Source of the DNA: a virus
Reading direction: 5' to 3' (one strand)
Length of the DNA: 28,718 nucleotides
IMG/VR virus record: IMGVR_UViG_3300034073_001138
Location: 1-28,718 of that record
Shown: piece by piece, positions 17,828 to 24,280 of the stretch
Numbering within the stretch: position 1 is the stretch's first letter
How the letters are laid out: every line of letters begins with the position of its first letter
The notes under the pieces: generated by a model
What the model was told of the DNA's origin: nothing
The model's database searches: none
What the model saw: only the letters and a program-made list of their open reading frames with translations
Position numbers and translations under genes: made by a program

Positions 17828-17851
17828 CCTTCAACCACGGACCTGATCGCC

Positions 17852-18373
17852 ATGTTCATCCTCCCCGACGGCCGCCCCATCTCACCGGACGTGGCGTTCA
17901 CGCTCAACGACATCCAGTACCCCGCCAACTGGTTGCGCCTGTCCACCTTCGAGGAGCGTGCAGCAATCGGCATCTCTGAAGTGCCAGATCCTGCGCCATA
18001 CGATCAGCGCTTCTACTGGGGGCCGAACAACCCCAAGGATCACACCCAGCTGGTGGAGCAGTGGAGCCAGCAGACACGCACCACCGCCGGCACACTGCTC
18101 GCCCCAAGCGACTGGCTGGTGATCCGCGAAACCGACAACGCCACACCTGTGCCCACTGAATGGCGCACATGGCGTGAGTCGATCCGCACCGCAACCGGCG
18201 TCAAGATCGACGCCATCGAGGCCACCACCACCACCGAGGAGCTGGCCGCTTACATCACCGGCGCCGACTACCCCGCATGGCCGGCAGATCCCAGCCAGCC
18301 TGCACCAGCACCAGCTGAGGGTGATGTGATCGCCATCCCTGAGGATGCCATCGCCAGCGGGGGCGCCGTCTGA
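17852..18373 (+). CDS. Fibre assembly-like protein
   Basis: One hundred and seventy-three residues. N-terminal LPDGRPISPDVAFTLNDIQY is followed by PYDQRFYWGPNNPKDHTQLV, LLAPSDWLVIRETDNATPVP and a helical part ending ELAAYITGADYPAWP. The W.VIRE.D...PVP..W..WR..IR pattern is shared by proteins encoded right after fibre genes in aquatic phages and resembles tail fibre assembly chaperones. The C-terminus is an acidic Pro/Ala tail. It probably helps fold or attach the fibre upstream. No Shine-Dalgarno site is evident. Confidence 0.65.
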   Translation: MFILPDGRPISPDVAFTLNDIQYPANWLRLSTFEERAAIGISEVPDPAPYDQRFYWGPNNPKDHTQLVEQWSQQTRTTAGTLLAPSDWLVIRETDNATPVPTEWRTWRESIRTATGVKIDAIEATTTTEELAAYITGADYPAWPADPSQPAPAPAEGDVIAIPEDAIASGGAV

Positions 18374-18510
18374 TGGCTGTTCGCAGCAAAACGGGCACCG
18401 CACGGATCGATCACCAACCAGGCCCACCTAAGACCACACGCCAAGGATTCGGCCAACATTCGCGGCCACGTCGCAGAGGCCGCAAGCCTTTGCGGGGACA
18501 AGGCCGCTAA
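18373..18510 (+). CDS. Small basic peptide ending KPLRGQGR
   Basis: Forty-five residues starting at the ATG that overlaps the previous TGA by one base (TGATGG). The sequence starts MAVRSKTGTARIDHQPGPPK and ends PRRRGRKPLRGQGR. It is strongly basic and Pro/Gly-rich, with no hydrophobic core, so it is probably disordered and may bind nucleic acid. I recall short proteins with the same KTG-ARI start and RGQG(R/K) end in cyanobacterial phages, but no function is established. It is shorter than the usual gene-calling cut-off. Confidence 0.65.
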   Translation: MAVRSKTGTARIDHQPGPPKTTRQGFGQHSRPRRRGRKPLRGQGR

Positions 18511-18582
18511 CTCACGCTTGCCGATACCGCAAGGGTGTGGCCACGTTCGGCCGTTACGATGTGGTCGAGACTGGGCGCCCCG

Positions 18583-18816
18583 ATGTCGGACGATCCCAAA
18601 TCCATCGCCGGTGTCTTTGCAGCGTCCCTTCCCGCTGCGATCGCTGCTGGCCTGGTAGCCATCGGGGCGCTTCTCATCTCGATGCAGGTGCAGTCCGCAC
18701 GCATCGAGGCGACACTCGTGCAAATGGCCAAGTCAGTCGAGGAGCTGAAGACTGACGCGCGCTCAGAATTGGCAGATCTCGACAAGCGCGTGCGTGCGCT
18801 TGAAATGCAGAACTAA
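18583..18816 (+). CDS. Small membrane protein with coiled coil (spanin/holin candidate)
   Basis: Seventy-seven residues from ATG 18583 (MSDDPKSIAG). Upstream in-frame GTG starts would add a non-conserved charged extension. One transmembrane segment (GVFAASLPAAIAAGLVAIGA LLISM) is followed by a heptad-like helix (VEELKTDARSELADLDKRVR ALEMQN). A signal-anchor followed by a periplasmic coiled coil fits an inner-membrane spanin or a small holin. It lies two genes upstream of the endolysin. No lipoprotein partner (outer spanin) was found overlapping it, so the spanin reading is uncertain. Confidence 0.6.
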   Translation: MSDDPKSIAGVFAASLPAAIAAGLVAIGALLISMQVQSARIEATLVQMAKSVEELKTDARSELADLDKRVRALEMQN

Positions 18817-18831
18817 CCTGAGGGAACAAGC

Positions 18832-18984
18832 ATGGATGCCATGAACCCCGAAACCATTGCCGTGATCGCCATCGTGATCGCGGCCGGCAGCGAGATCATT
18901 GCCCTGACGCCTCTCAAGTCCAACAGCTGGATCCAGCTGCTGCTGACTGCTGCTCGGATGGCCTTCCCAAAGCGCAAAGGCTGA
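18832..18984 (+). CDS. Tiny membrane protein, holin candidate (SEIIAL family)
   Basis: Fifty residues with GAGGGA 7 nt before the ATG. It reads MDAMNPETIAVIAIVIAAGS then EIIALTPLKSNSWIQLLL and ends in a basic PKRKG tail. One membrane segment precedes a short amphipathic helix. The SEII(A/G)L-PLK-NS pattern is shared by small proteins of cyanobacterial phages. Immediate placement before the endolysin (2-nt gap) and the basic C-terminus make holin the leading guess. It is too short for many gene callers. Confidence 0.65.
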   Translation: MDAMNPETIAVIAIVIAAGSEIIALTPLKSNSWIQLLLTAARMAFPKRKG

Positions 18985-18986
18985 TC

Positions 18987-20060
18987 ATGGCCAACCCTGC
19001 GCCGATCACGCTGGAGCAGCTGTTTCGGTACTATCGCGGGCTGCCGCATCAGGCTGCTGCCATCCAGCAGCTAGAGCAGGATCTAGCGGTCAACGGCTAC
19101 GCCGCAGCGATGCGCCGTGATCGCGCATGGTTCAACACTTGGAGCCAAGACGGCAAGCAGGCTGACCTTGGCCAGGCACTCAAGCTGATCCAAGATTTTG
19201 AGGGCTGCCACCTCGATGCCTACAAGTGCCCAGCCGGTGTGTGGACAATCGGCTGGGGAACAACGCGCTATGGCGACGGCCGGCCCGTGCAGTCTGGCGA
19301 CAAGATCAACCGGGTTGAAGCCGACATGCTGCTGCGGCAGGAAGTCGATCGCATCGCCGCCAAGCTGCGCGCCACCATCCCCTTCTGGGTAGAGATGACC
19401 GATGCGCAGAAATCGGCGCTGATCAGCTTCGCCTATAACCTCGGCTCAGGGTTCTACGGCGGCAAAGGATTCGAGACGATCAGCAAGCGGTTGCGCGAGA
19501 AGGACTGGGCAGGCGTGCCTGATGCCATGCTCCTGTACCGCAACCCCGGCACTGCATTTGAGGCCGGCCTCAAGCGGCGCCGGATTGCAGAAGGTGACCT
19601 ATGGGGCCGTGAGCGGCAGACCACTGGGCCGATCTCAGCGATGTTCACGCCAGAGTCGCCCTTCAGCTTCAAGATCACCCCACACATCACTTACGGCGAG
19701 TTCGCGCTTAACCAAGAGGCTCGGCGCTTCGATCATCAGCACCAGTGCGATACAGCGCTGAAGCTGGCGCAGTTTTTGGAGAAGGTGCGCGCGCAGTTCG
19801 GTGGTCGGCCGGTGGTGATCACCTCGGGCTATCGGCCAGCAGCGATCAACAAGCTGGTCGGTGGCGCCAGCAGCTCAGAGCACCTTTATGCCGGCATTGG
19901 CGTGGGTGCGGTGGACTTCTACGTTGATGGCGCCGACATCAATGCCGTGCAGGACTGGTGCGACAAGAACTGGCCCTATTCACTGGGATACGGCGCACCT
20001 AAAGGTTTCGTGCATTGCGGCATCCGCAAGGGCAGCCCTAGGGTGCGCTGGGTGTATTGA
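18987..20060 (+). CDS. Two-domain endolysin: GH24 lysozyme + M15 peptidase
   Basis: Three hundred and fifty-seven residues. Residues about 60-210 are a GH24 muramidase: FEGCHLDAYK (Glu72 general acid), CPAGVWTIGWGTT with a Cys (81) where T4 lysozyme has Asp20 and a threonine at the third triad place, then SALISFAYNLGSG. Residues about 225-357 are an M15A peptidase: VITSGYRPAAINKLVGGASS, SEHLYAG (His299), GAVDFYV (Asp310) and GFVHCGI (His343), the usual zinc ligands. It should cut both glycan strands and peptide cross-links for lysis. There is no signal peptide, so export would need a holin. The preceding membrane genes fit that. Confidence 0.9.
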   Translation: MANPAPITLEQLFRYYRGLPHQAAAIQQLEQDLAVNGYAAAMRRDRAWFNTWSQDGKQADLGQALKLIQDFEGCHLDAYKCPAGVWTIGWGTTRYGDGRPVQSGDKINRVEADMLLRQEVDRIAAKLRATIPFWVEMTDAQKSALISFAYNLGSGFYGGKGFETISKRLREKDWAGVPDAMLLYRNPGTAFEAGLKRRRIAEGDLWGRERQTTGPISAMFTPESPFSFKITPHITYGEFALNQEARRFDHQHQCDTALKLAQFLEKVRAQFGGRPVVITSGYRPAAINKLVGGASSSEHLYAGIGVGAVDFYVDGADINAVQDWCDKNWPYSLGYGAPKGFVHCGIRKGSPRVRWVY

Positions 20061-20068
20061 TTAACTAA

Positions 20069-20524
20069 GTGCCACCGCAAGAACGACACGGCCACGCTGC
20101 CAAAGGTTATTCGCCAACCTATCGCTCATGGATGAGCATGAAGGCAAGATGTCTGAACCCCAGCTCAAAGCGCTGGCTTCACTACGGCGGCGCTGGCGTA
20201 AAAGTGTGTGAGTGTTGGATGCTGTTCTCTCATTTCTTGGCAGACATGGGCGATCGCCCTGCCGGCACGACCTTGGGGCGACTTGGCGACCAAGGAAATT
20301 ACGAGCCTGGCAACTGCCAATGGCAGACGACAAAAGAACAGGCGAAGACAGGCTCAAGCAATGGGCGAGCAAAACTGACCGAGGAGCAGGTAGTCTGCAT
20401 CCGCGCCCTTTACAAGGCAAAAGCGCGCAGGGGCTGCTCGGCAAAGAACATGGCAGCAGATCTTGGCGTTAGCTTCGGCACCATCGATCAGATCGTGCGT
20501 GGCGTGACTTGGAGCAAGGCCTGA
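20069..20524 (+). CDS. HNH-like / homing-type DNA-binding protein
   Basis: One hundred and fifty-one residues from a GTG. Residues 17-88 carry the pattern YRSWMSMKARCLNPSSKRW, HYGGAGVKVCECW and TLGRLGDQGNYEPGNCQW, found in free-standing phage proteins often labelled HNH endonuclease. Residues 101-149 (AKLTEEQVVCIRALY ... LGVSFGTIDQIVRGVTW) are a helix-turn-helix like the DNA-binding end of homing enzymes. Nuclease activity is not certain because no classic HNH triad is visible. It sits between the lysis gene and the dCTP deaminase gene and may be a mobile passenger. Confidence 0.65.
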   Translation: MPPQERHGHAAKGYSPTYRSWMSMKARCLNPSSKRWLHYGGAGVKVCECWMLFSHFLADMGDRPAGTTLGRLGDQGNYEPGNCQWQTTKEQAKTGSSNGRAKLTEEQVVCIRALYKAKARRGCSAKNMAADLGVSFGTIDQIVRGVTWSKA

Positions 20525-21042
20525 TGTCTCCTTTGCCTGACTACGAGATTCACGACCTGTGCAAGCGTCACGCCATGGTGGTGCCGTTTGATCCTGATCT
20601 GGTCAACCCCGCCAGCATCGATGTGCTGCTGGGCGATCGCATCATGATCGAGGTGGCCGAGACCCCGCAGCTGCAGATCCACGGCATCAGCGGCCACACC
20701 GCAGATGATCCGTACCTGCTGCAGCCGGGTGAGTTTTGCCTAGCGGAAACACGCGAGATCTTCAACCTGCCGGACTGCATCGCTGCACAGTTTGTGCTCA
20801 AGTCAAGCCGCGCACGCGAGGGCATCGAGCACCTGCTGGCCGGATTTTGTGATCCAGGGTGGCATGGCAGCCGGCTGACGCTAGAGCTGAGCAACGCACG
20901 CCGAATGCACCCGGTGGCAATCTGGCCCGGCATGAAGATCGGCCAGATGGTGTTCCACAAGATGGAAGGCATCCCCGGCCGCAGTTATGCGGTGACTGGC
21001 CGTTACAACGGCGACTTGGCAGTGACCGCTAGCAAGGGCTAA
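20524..21042 (+). CDS. dcd: dCTP deaminase, probably bifunctional DCD/DUT type
   Basis: One hundred and seventy-two residues. Homotrimeric enzymes of this fold turn dCTP into dUTP, and some also into dUMP, feeding dTTP synthesis and keeping uracil out of phage DNA. Motifs seen: NPASIDVLLGDRI (31-40), LQPGEFCLAETRE, the KSSRAREGIE loop (Ser94-Ser95-Arg96), AGFCDPGWHGSRLTLELSN with candidate catalytic Glu121, and WPGMKIGQMVF. The AGF-DPG segment is like bifunctional dCTP deaminase/dUTPases rather than the AHR-DPG of E. coli Dcd. The start overlaps the preceding stop by one base. It is the last gene before a strong terminator. Confidence 0.85.
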   Translation: MSPLPDYEIHDLCKRHAMVVPFDPDLVNPASIDVLLGDRIMIEVAETPQLQIHGISGHTADDPYLLQPGEFCLAETREIFNLPDCIAAQFVLKSSRAREGIEHLLAGFCDPGWHGSRLTLELSNARRMHPVAIWPGMKIGQMVFHKMEGIPGRSYAVTGRYNGDLAVTASKG

Positions 21043-21073
21043 CCTGACGGAGGAGAAATCCGGTGAGAACGCG

Positions 21074-21104
21074 GCCCCGGTCTAGTCAGCCGGGGCTTTT
21101 ATTT
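21074..21104 (+). terminator. Intrinsic terminator of the late operon
   Basis: GCCCCGG (21074-21080) pairs perfectly with CCGGGGC (21090-21096) over a 9-nt loop and is followed by TTTTATTT. It lies 32 nt after the dCTP deaminase stop and ends the long + strand block. The T-run overlaps the stop codon of the convergent - strand gene. No T-run exists on the other side, so it acts only for + strand transcription. Confidence 0.85.
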
Positions 21105-21287
21105 GCGCATCGGATGCTTCAGCGGTGCCATACGCATCCGGTGGATGCGACCCGGTGCCTCAGCCGGATCATCGAGCGGTATCAGAGTGTAGTCGTCGCA
21201 GCCGTGGCTTTCAGCGAAGTGCTGCGCGCCGATGTGGGTGGGGAACGGCCCGACGTGCCACGGGCCGATGCGGAGGATGTATTGCAT
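21099..21287 (-). CDS. Small hypothetical protein
   Basis: Sixty-two residues from the ATG at 21287. Longer in-frame starts add an Arg-rich, unlikely N-terminus. It begins MQYILRIGPWHVGPFPTHIG and continues AQHFAESHG, DDYTLIPLDD, ending in a basic tail with RMRMAPLKHP. It looks like a small alpha/beta domain. No known function is recognised; similar short proteins occur in cyanobacterial phage accessory regions. No clear Shine-Dalgarno site. It follows the next - strand gene by 23 nt, so the two are probably cotranscribed. Confidence 0.55.
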   Translation of the reverse strand: MQYILRIGPWHVGPFPTHIGAQHFAESHGCDDYTLIPLDDPAEAPGRIHRMRMAPLKHPMRK

Positions 21288-21310
21288 GGGTGGAGAGTAG
21301 GGCCGCCGGA

Positions 21311-21508
21311 TCAACCCAGTCCGTAAACGGAGCAGAGCCGATTGAACTCGGCCATGTCGAACTGAGGATGAGCCATCCAGCGGTCGAGGTTTGCGCACCA
21401 GCGGCTGTAGGCGTCCATGTCGGCACCGACAGAAGCGATGCAGGAGGACTGGCAACGCACCGCCATGTTGGTGGGGGAGGCAGGGAGCAGCGAGAGGGGA
21501 GTGAACAT
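21311..21508 (-). CDS. Small hypothetical protein downstream of motif copy A
   Basis: Sixty-five residues, MFTPLSLLPASPTNMAVRCQ then SSCIASVGADMDAYSRWCAN and a W/M-rich helix (LDRWMAHPQFDMAEFNRLCS). An internal start (Met15 or Met31) is possible. It is the first gene after the shared 25-bp motif at 21531, so it is probably transcribed from there together with the next gene. Four cysteines occur but with no standard metal spacing. Function unknown. Confidence 0.5.
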   Translation of the reverse strand: MFTPLSLLPASPTNMAVRCQSSCIASVGADMDAYSRWCANLDRWMAHPQFDMAEFNRLCSVYGLG

Positions 21509-21530
21509 CGGTCCGGTGCGGTTGATGAAC

Positions 21531-21555
21531 TAACTATACCCCGCCAACGGGGCAC
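21531..21555 (-). promoter_or_regulatory. Shared 25-bp motif, copy A
   Basis: The + strand reads TAACTATACCCCGCC followed by AACGGGGCAC. Read on the - strand it is GTGCCCCGTTGGCGGGG then TATAGTTA, with TATAGT like a -10 box. It ends 22 nt before the ATG of the - strand gene at 21508 and matches copy B at 21 of 25 positions. It is interpreted as a promoter or operator, from its repeated position ahead of - strand genes. Confidence 0.55.
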
Positions 21556-21643
21556 ACTGCGCTGATCGGGCAGCCCGTTCACAATCCGTCACAGTGCCTG
21601 TCACTGTTCCCGTCGCTACCGTTGGCCAAGCGGCGGCCAGCCC

Positions 21644-21829
21644 ATGCGGGCGTTTTACCTAGAAATCTCCGCCAAGCTCATCATCCGATCCGACACCGAC
21701 CTCAACGACCTGCCAGCGGAGATCTACTCACGCATGGCCGAGTTCATCCCCTCCGATGACGACATCATCGATATCGAGGTGAACGCTGTCCCCCTGCCGC
21801 CGGACCTCTGTGGATCAGCACCACATTGA
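21644..21829 (+). CDS. Small acidic hypothetical protein
   Basis: Sixty-one residues beginning MRAFYLEISAKLIIRSDTDL, followed by NDLPAEIYSRMAEFIPSDDD and IIDIEVNAV. This reads as a ferredoxin-like strand-helix-strand miniature domain with an acidic patch. It is not a recognised family. It is the first + strand gene after the 135-bp divergent gap and overlaps the HNH gene downstream by 20 nt, suggesting they are made together. Confidence 0.5.
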   Translation: MRAFYLEISAKLIIRSDTDLNDLPAEIYSRMAEFIPSDDDIIDIEVNAVPLPPDLCGSAPH

Positions 21830-22127
21830 TGAGACGCGCCTGGTCACTCGGCGATCGGCGCGTGATCAGATCCACCTCGCATGGAACTACCGCTGCGCCT
21901 ACTGCAACGATCCGCTCGGCCGCAGCCCCACCCTTGACCACGTGGTGCCCAAGGTTCACGGCGGCCTGACTGTGCGCGCAAACCTGGTCAGCTGTTGTTT
22001 GATTTGCAACAGCCAGAAGGGCCATAAAGAATGGATCAGCTGGTATCGGGAGCAGCCCTTCTGGTCTGCACTGGGCGAGTGGGCCATCGCGCAGTGGCTT
22101 GCGGATGGCGCTAATCTTGCGGCCTAG
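21810..22127 (+). CDS. HNH endonuclease
   Basis: One hundred and five residues from a GTG. Zinc-binding CAYC (Cys29, Cys32) and CCLIC (Cys63, Cys66) pairs surround an HNH core: LDHVVPKVHGG (Asp43-His44), RANLVSCC (Asn58), CNSQKG (Asn67, Lys70). This is the compact phage HNH layout, a metal-dependent nicking or cutting enzyme. No terminase small/large pair is near, so it could be a free-standing homing nuclease or a packaging helper. It ends 14 nt from a convergent inverted repeat. Confidence 0.85.
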   Translation: MDQHHIDETRLVTRRSARDQIHLAWNYRCAYCNDPLGRSPTLDHVVPKVHGGLTVRANLVSCCLICNSQKGHKEWISWYREQPFWSALGEWAIAQWLADGANLAA

Positions 22128-22147
22128 ACCTTTTTCGAGGGCTAGGC
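22122..22147. other. Inverted repeat at convergent gene ends
   Basis: GCCTAG (22122-22127) and CTAGGC (22142-22147) are inverted copies separated by 14 nt holding a TTTTT run. The left arm includes the TAG stop of the HNH gene. The right arm lies at the tail of the leftward operon. The stem is short and the T-run lies in the loop, so terminator function is doubtful. Confidence 0.3.
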
Positions 22148-22212
22148 GGTAACGTTGCGCCCGGCAGCGGTAAGGCTGGCACCGCGTGAGGACCAGCTAC
22201 CGGGCACCCCAA

Positions 22213-22299
22213 TCACGGCAGGATCCTGCTGCACACCCACAGCGCGATCAGGCAGGTCGCCCAATACTCCACCGCCAAGATCAGCACGTCGTGGAGCAT
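22213..22299 (-). CDS. 28-residue membrane peptide
   Basis: A 28-codon frame, MLHDVLILAVEYWATCLIAL then WVCSRILP. Its ATG overlaps the TGA of the gene before it by one base (TGATG), as many junctions in this operon do. Nearly the whole peptide is hydrophobic and could span the membrane once, with an acidic/His start and an Arg near the end. It may be real because it keeps the overlapping organisation, but size makes this tentative. It could act as a toxin-like or holin-like peptide; no family known. Confidence 0.4.
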   Translation of the reverse strand: MLHDVLILAVEYWATCLIALWVCSRILP

Positions 22300-22469
22300 C
22301 ACTGGGCGAGCAGGTGGTTGAGATACAGCTCGGCCTGCCACAGGTCGCTCGAATACCGGCAGGTGCCACCCACGCAGCTGCGGTAGTACACCTCACCCTT
22401 CACGGGCATGATCGTCTCGATGCTGCCGCCATCGCGCTCGGTGCGGCTGATCACTTCAGGCCCGAACAT
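22299..22469 (-). CDS. Small hypothetical protein
   Basis: Fifty-six residues: MFGPEVISRTERDGGSIETI, then MPVKGEVYYRSCVGGTCRYS and a helix SDLWQAELYLNHLLAQ. The start overlaps the upstream gene by 14 nt. A CVGGTC pair could form a disulfide or bind metal, but is not a known finger. It belongs to the continuous leftward polycistron. Function unknown. Confidence 0.55.
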   Translation of the reverse strand: MFGPEVISRTERDGGSIETIMPVKGEVYYRSCVGGTCRYSSDLWQAELYLNHLLAQ

Positions 22470-22779
22470 ACAGATCACACCTGGCCGCGAAACGGCCGCC
22501 GCTTCTCTTCGATTCTGGCAACTCATACCCGCAGCGCTGCTGGTTCATCTCCCAGAAGCGACAATCCCAACACATTGGCGGCCCACCAGCTGGCCGCAAG
22601 CTGGTGACAGCCGCTCGATAGATCGACTGCGCGCGCAGCAGCGCTTTCTGCAGCTGCACCGTGCCGGTATCAATCTCGATCTGCAGTTCAGGCTTAGGAC
22701 CGAGCACAATGCGCGCGTGCCAGTTTCGATCGGAGCGGCTGCACACCAGCAGCAGGCGGCCGGCGTGCAAACTGATCAT
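22456..22779 (-). CDS. Hypothetical protein with C-terminal four-cysteine motif
   Basis: One hundred and seven residues. The N-terminal part has strands (RLLLVCSRSDRNWHARIVLG, ELQIEIDTGTV) and a helix. The C-terminal 40 residues carry Cys70-x2-Cys73, Cys83 and Cys101 in CWDCRFWEMNQQRCGYELPE and RFAARCDLYV, a pattern seen in short phage proteins and likely to bind zinc or an Fe-S cluster. ATGA overlap with the gene upstream. No enzymatic signature. Confidence 0.6.
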   Translation of the reverse strand: MISLHAGRLLLVCSRSDRNWHARIVLGPKPELQIEIDTGTVQLQKALLRAQSIYRAAVTSLRPAGGPPMCWDCRFWEMNQQRCGYELPESKRSGGRFAARCDLYVRA

Positions 22780-23006
22780 TCGTCTTCGCCGTAACTCGGT
22801 TGATGGAAGATGCGCTCGAACTGCATCGACAGCGGCTCAGGCTCACCAGCGGTGACGTGTGCCGCTACCGGATCAGCTGGGTTGGCCGCCACGAACACGG
22901 TCGGCCAGTGCAGCTCCTTCACAACCACCAAGCTGGTACGAGGGCTGTGCACCAGCACCCACAGCGCAGCGCGCTCAAGCAGGTTCAGGCCGGGCAGGTG
23001 CATCAT
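22776..23006 (-). CDS. Small hypothetical protein
   Basis: About 76 residues from ATGATG at 23006. It starts MMHLPGLNLLERAALWVLVH, then SPRTSLVVVKELHWPTVFVA, an AANPADPVAAHV linker, and ends in an acidic QPSYGEDE tail. The first 40 residues look like an amphipathic helix followed by strands, typical of small cyanobacterial phage proteins. The start overlaps the DUF3310 stop by four bases. Function unknown. Confidence 0.55.
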   Translation of the reverse strand: MMHLPGLNLLERAALWVLVHSPRTSLVVVKELHWPTVFVAANPADPVAAHVTAGEPEPLSMQFERIFHQPSYGEDE

Positions 23007-23215
23007 TGCTCCAGTTTGCCGAGCAGACGGCGGATATACCAGGCGGCCTTGGCCAGCGACACCGCCTCCCCCTTGTGGCGCTCGCGCCATGTGTACTTGA
23101 TGATGTTGCCCTTGCAGTAGCCGCGAAACTCCTCCGGCGTGAGGGCAGCTTCGATCGCATCAATGCACTCGATGCCGCCTTGCTTGTAGTGGTCCGGGTT
23201 GATCTGGTCACTCAT
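23003..23215 (-). CDS. DUF3310 family protein (nucleotide kinase-like)
   Basis: Seventy residues with the full family signature: NPDHYKQGGIECIDAIEAAL, then EEFRGYCKGNIIKYTWRERH KGE and AAWYIRRLLGKL. DUF3310 proteins are widespread in phages and sometimes annotated as nucleotide kinases, but no activity is proved. ATG 23215 overlaps the previous stop in the 8-nt ATGAGTGA arrangement. Family call is secure, function is not. Confidence 0.85.
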   Translation of the reverse strand: MSDQINPDHYKQGGIECIDAIEAALTPEEFRGYCKGNIIKYTWRERHKGEAVSLAKAAWYIRRLLGKLEQ

Positions 23216-23411
23216 CGAGCCAACTCCATGCGATGCGTTTGCAGATACGCCATGCGTGTTTTTCGTCAACATCAAACTCAGCCGCCAGCTGGCGGTAACT
23301 CCACCCCTCGGTGCGAAGCTGGCGCAGCTTGCGCACCAGCTCAGGCGTCAGGATTGCGGCGATGTTCTCCTCGCCAGCCTTAAATGGCCGGCCGCGCGGG
23401 ATCACCTCCAT
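23208..23411 (-). CDS. Small helix-turn-helix protein
   Basis: Sixty-seven residues. A basic start (MEVIPRGRPFKAGEENI) leads into ILTPELVRKLRQLRTEGWSY RQLAAEF and DVDEKHAWRICKRIAWSW, a helix-turn-helix like that of resolvases and small regulators. It may control this operon or bind DNA in another role. The ATG overlaps the previous gene's end by 10 nt. Confidence 0.65.
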   Translation of the reverse strand: MEVIPRGRPFKAGEENIAAILTPELVRKLRQLRTEGWSYRQLAAEFDVDEKHAWRICKRIAWSWLDE

Positions 23412-23668
23412 TTATCACCCAGCAGCTGTTGGCGGCACACCTCGATCGCCTGCTGCGCCTGCTTCTGCGTCATCACCGACTCAGTGGCATCCATGGCTCG
23501 CACAACACGAGCAAGCATTTCGGGGTAGCTGGTGTCGCGGAAGTTAGCGGCGATGTCGCGGCAAAACTCCTCCCACAGGCCGGTGTAGGTGCTGCAGGTA
23601 CGGCCGCTGCGTTCGTACAGCGCGTCCATCATGTCGGCGCGTTGCTGGTCAAGCTGGACTGGGTTCAT
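23402..23668 (-). CDS. Helical hypothetical protein
   Basis: Eighty-eight residues, MNPVQLDQQRADMMDALYER then STYTGLWEEFCRDIAANFRD and a C-terminal helix (QKQAQQAIEVCRQQLLGDKW). The Q..RADMMDALY...GR.......YTGLW pattern is known to me from cyanobacterial phages, without function. ATGA overlap upstream. All-helical, soluble. Confidence 0.6.
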   Translation of the reverse strand: MNPVQLDQQRADMMDALYERSGRTCSTYTGLWEEFCRDIAANFRDTSYPEMLARVVRAMDATESVMTQKQAQQAIEVCRQQLLGDKWR

Positions 23669-23862
23669 GGTTCAAGCAGTTGGCGGATGTGAAGCAGCTC
23701 AGCGCAGAGCTGCTGGCGGTTGCGGATCCCGGTGATGCCGTGCAGCTCATCGATTCTGATGTCGATCAGCTGGCGGATGCGCCGGCGCTCCTCAGTCTGA
23801 CCAGCGGAGAAAGCGCTGGTGTCGCTGAGCAGCTGCTCGATGCGGTGACGGATGTCGGTCAT
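23665..23862 (-). CDS. Helical hypothetical protein
   Basis: Sixty-five residues, MTDIRHRIEQLLSDTSAFSA then GQTEERRRIRQLIDIRIDEL and RNRQQLCAELLHIRQLLEP. Highly charged, predicted coiled coil; it could dimerise. It overlaps both neighbours by ATGA. No recognised family. Confidence 0.55.
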   Translation of the reverse strand: MTDIRHRIEQLLSDTSAFSAGQTEERRRIRQLIDIRIDELHGITGIRNRQQLCAELLHIRQLLEP

Positions 23863-24044
23863 GGCAACAGCCTCACCTCATGACGCATAGCCAAACCTTG
23901 CCCATAACCATCGGCGCGGTCAAAGACGATCAAGCGATCATTGACGTTCTCTTGGCCTTCAAGAACAATTGCCTCGCCTTGCCAGCCACCAACGGTAGGC
24001 ACCTTGAGGCGAATGCGATCGCTAGCGCGCAAAAGTCTTGGCAT
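23859..24044 (-). CDS. Small beta-barrel-like hypothetical protein
   Basis: Sixty-one residues from ATG 24044 (a GTG one codon upstream is also possible); GGAGGTG precedes it. It begins MPRLLRASDRIRLKVPTVGG and continues WQGEAIVLEGQENVNDRLIV FDRADG, ending RHEVRLLP. The alternating strands suggest an SH3-like or OB-like mini-barrel. It is coupled to the previous gene by TGATG. Function unknown. Confidence 0.5.
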   Translation of the reverse strand: MPRLLRASDRIRLKVPTVGGWQGEAIVLEGQENVNDRLIVFDRADGYGQGLAMRHEVRLLP

Positions 24045-24280
24045 CACGCCACCTCCACCGTGGCACCAGGCCAGCGTGCTTGTGCATAACGGATCGCGTG
24101 CTTTTTCGATTCAGCGCGCGTGATCCACGTCATCGGCTGGGCACCCTGCGGATAAACGATCAGCCGGAACTCCTTGGTGCGTGTCTTGGGCCGCGGCCGG
24201 CTGATGCCATCGCCGTGCTTGCTGGTGGTTGGTTCCTCGCGCCACTGCCAAGGCAGCATGGCGCCAACAATTTCAGACAT
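24044..24280 (-). CDS. Small hypothetical protein (W/aromatic domain)
   Basis: Seventy-eight residues. After a disordered start (MSEIVGAMLPWQWREEPTTS) comes EFRLIVYPQGAQPMTWITRA and ESKKHAIRYAQARWPGATVE. The last part is a strand-turn-strand-helix unit faintly like the neighbouring 57-residue protein (RRFYFQIR ... EAVAIAAESW). Its ATG sits in the 8-nt overlap ATGTCTGA. No family known. Confidence 0.55.
   Translation of the reverse strand: MSEIVGAMLPWQWREEPTTSKHGDGISRPRPKTRTKEFRLIVYPQGAQPMTWITRAESKKHAIRYAQARWPGATVEVA

Noticed and set aside
17915-17931. AGTACCCCGCCAACTGG, similar to the 25-bp motif
   Set aside because: It is inside the fibre assembly-like gene and encodes Q-Y-P-A-N-W; only the core matches and no gene start is near.
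22142-22216. 24-codon GTG frame after the 28-residue peptide
   Set aside because: It overlaps the previous stop but is very short and has no motif, so coding cannot be supported.
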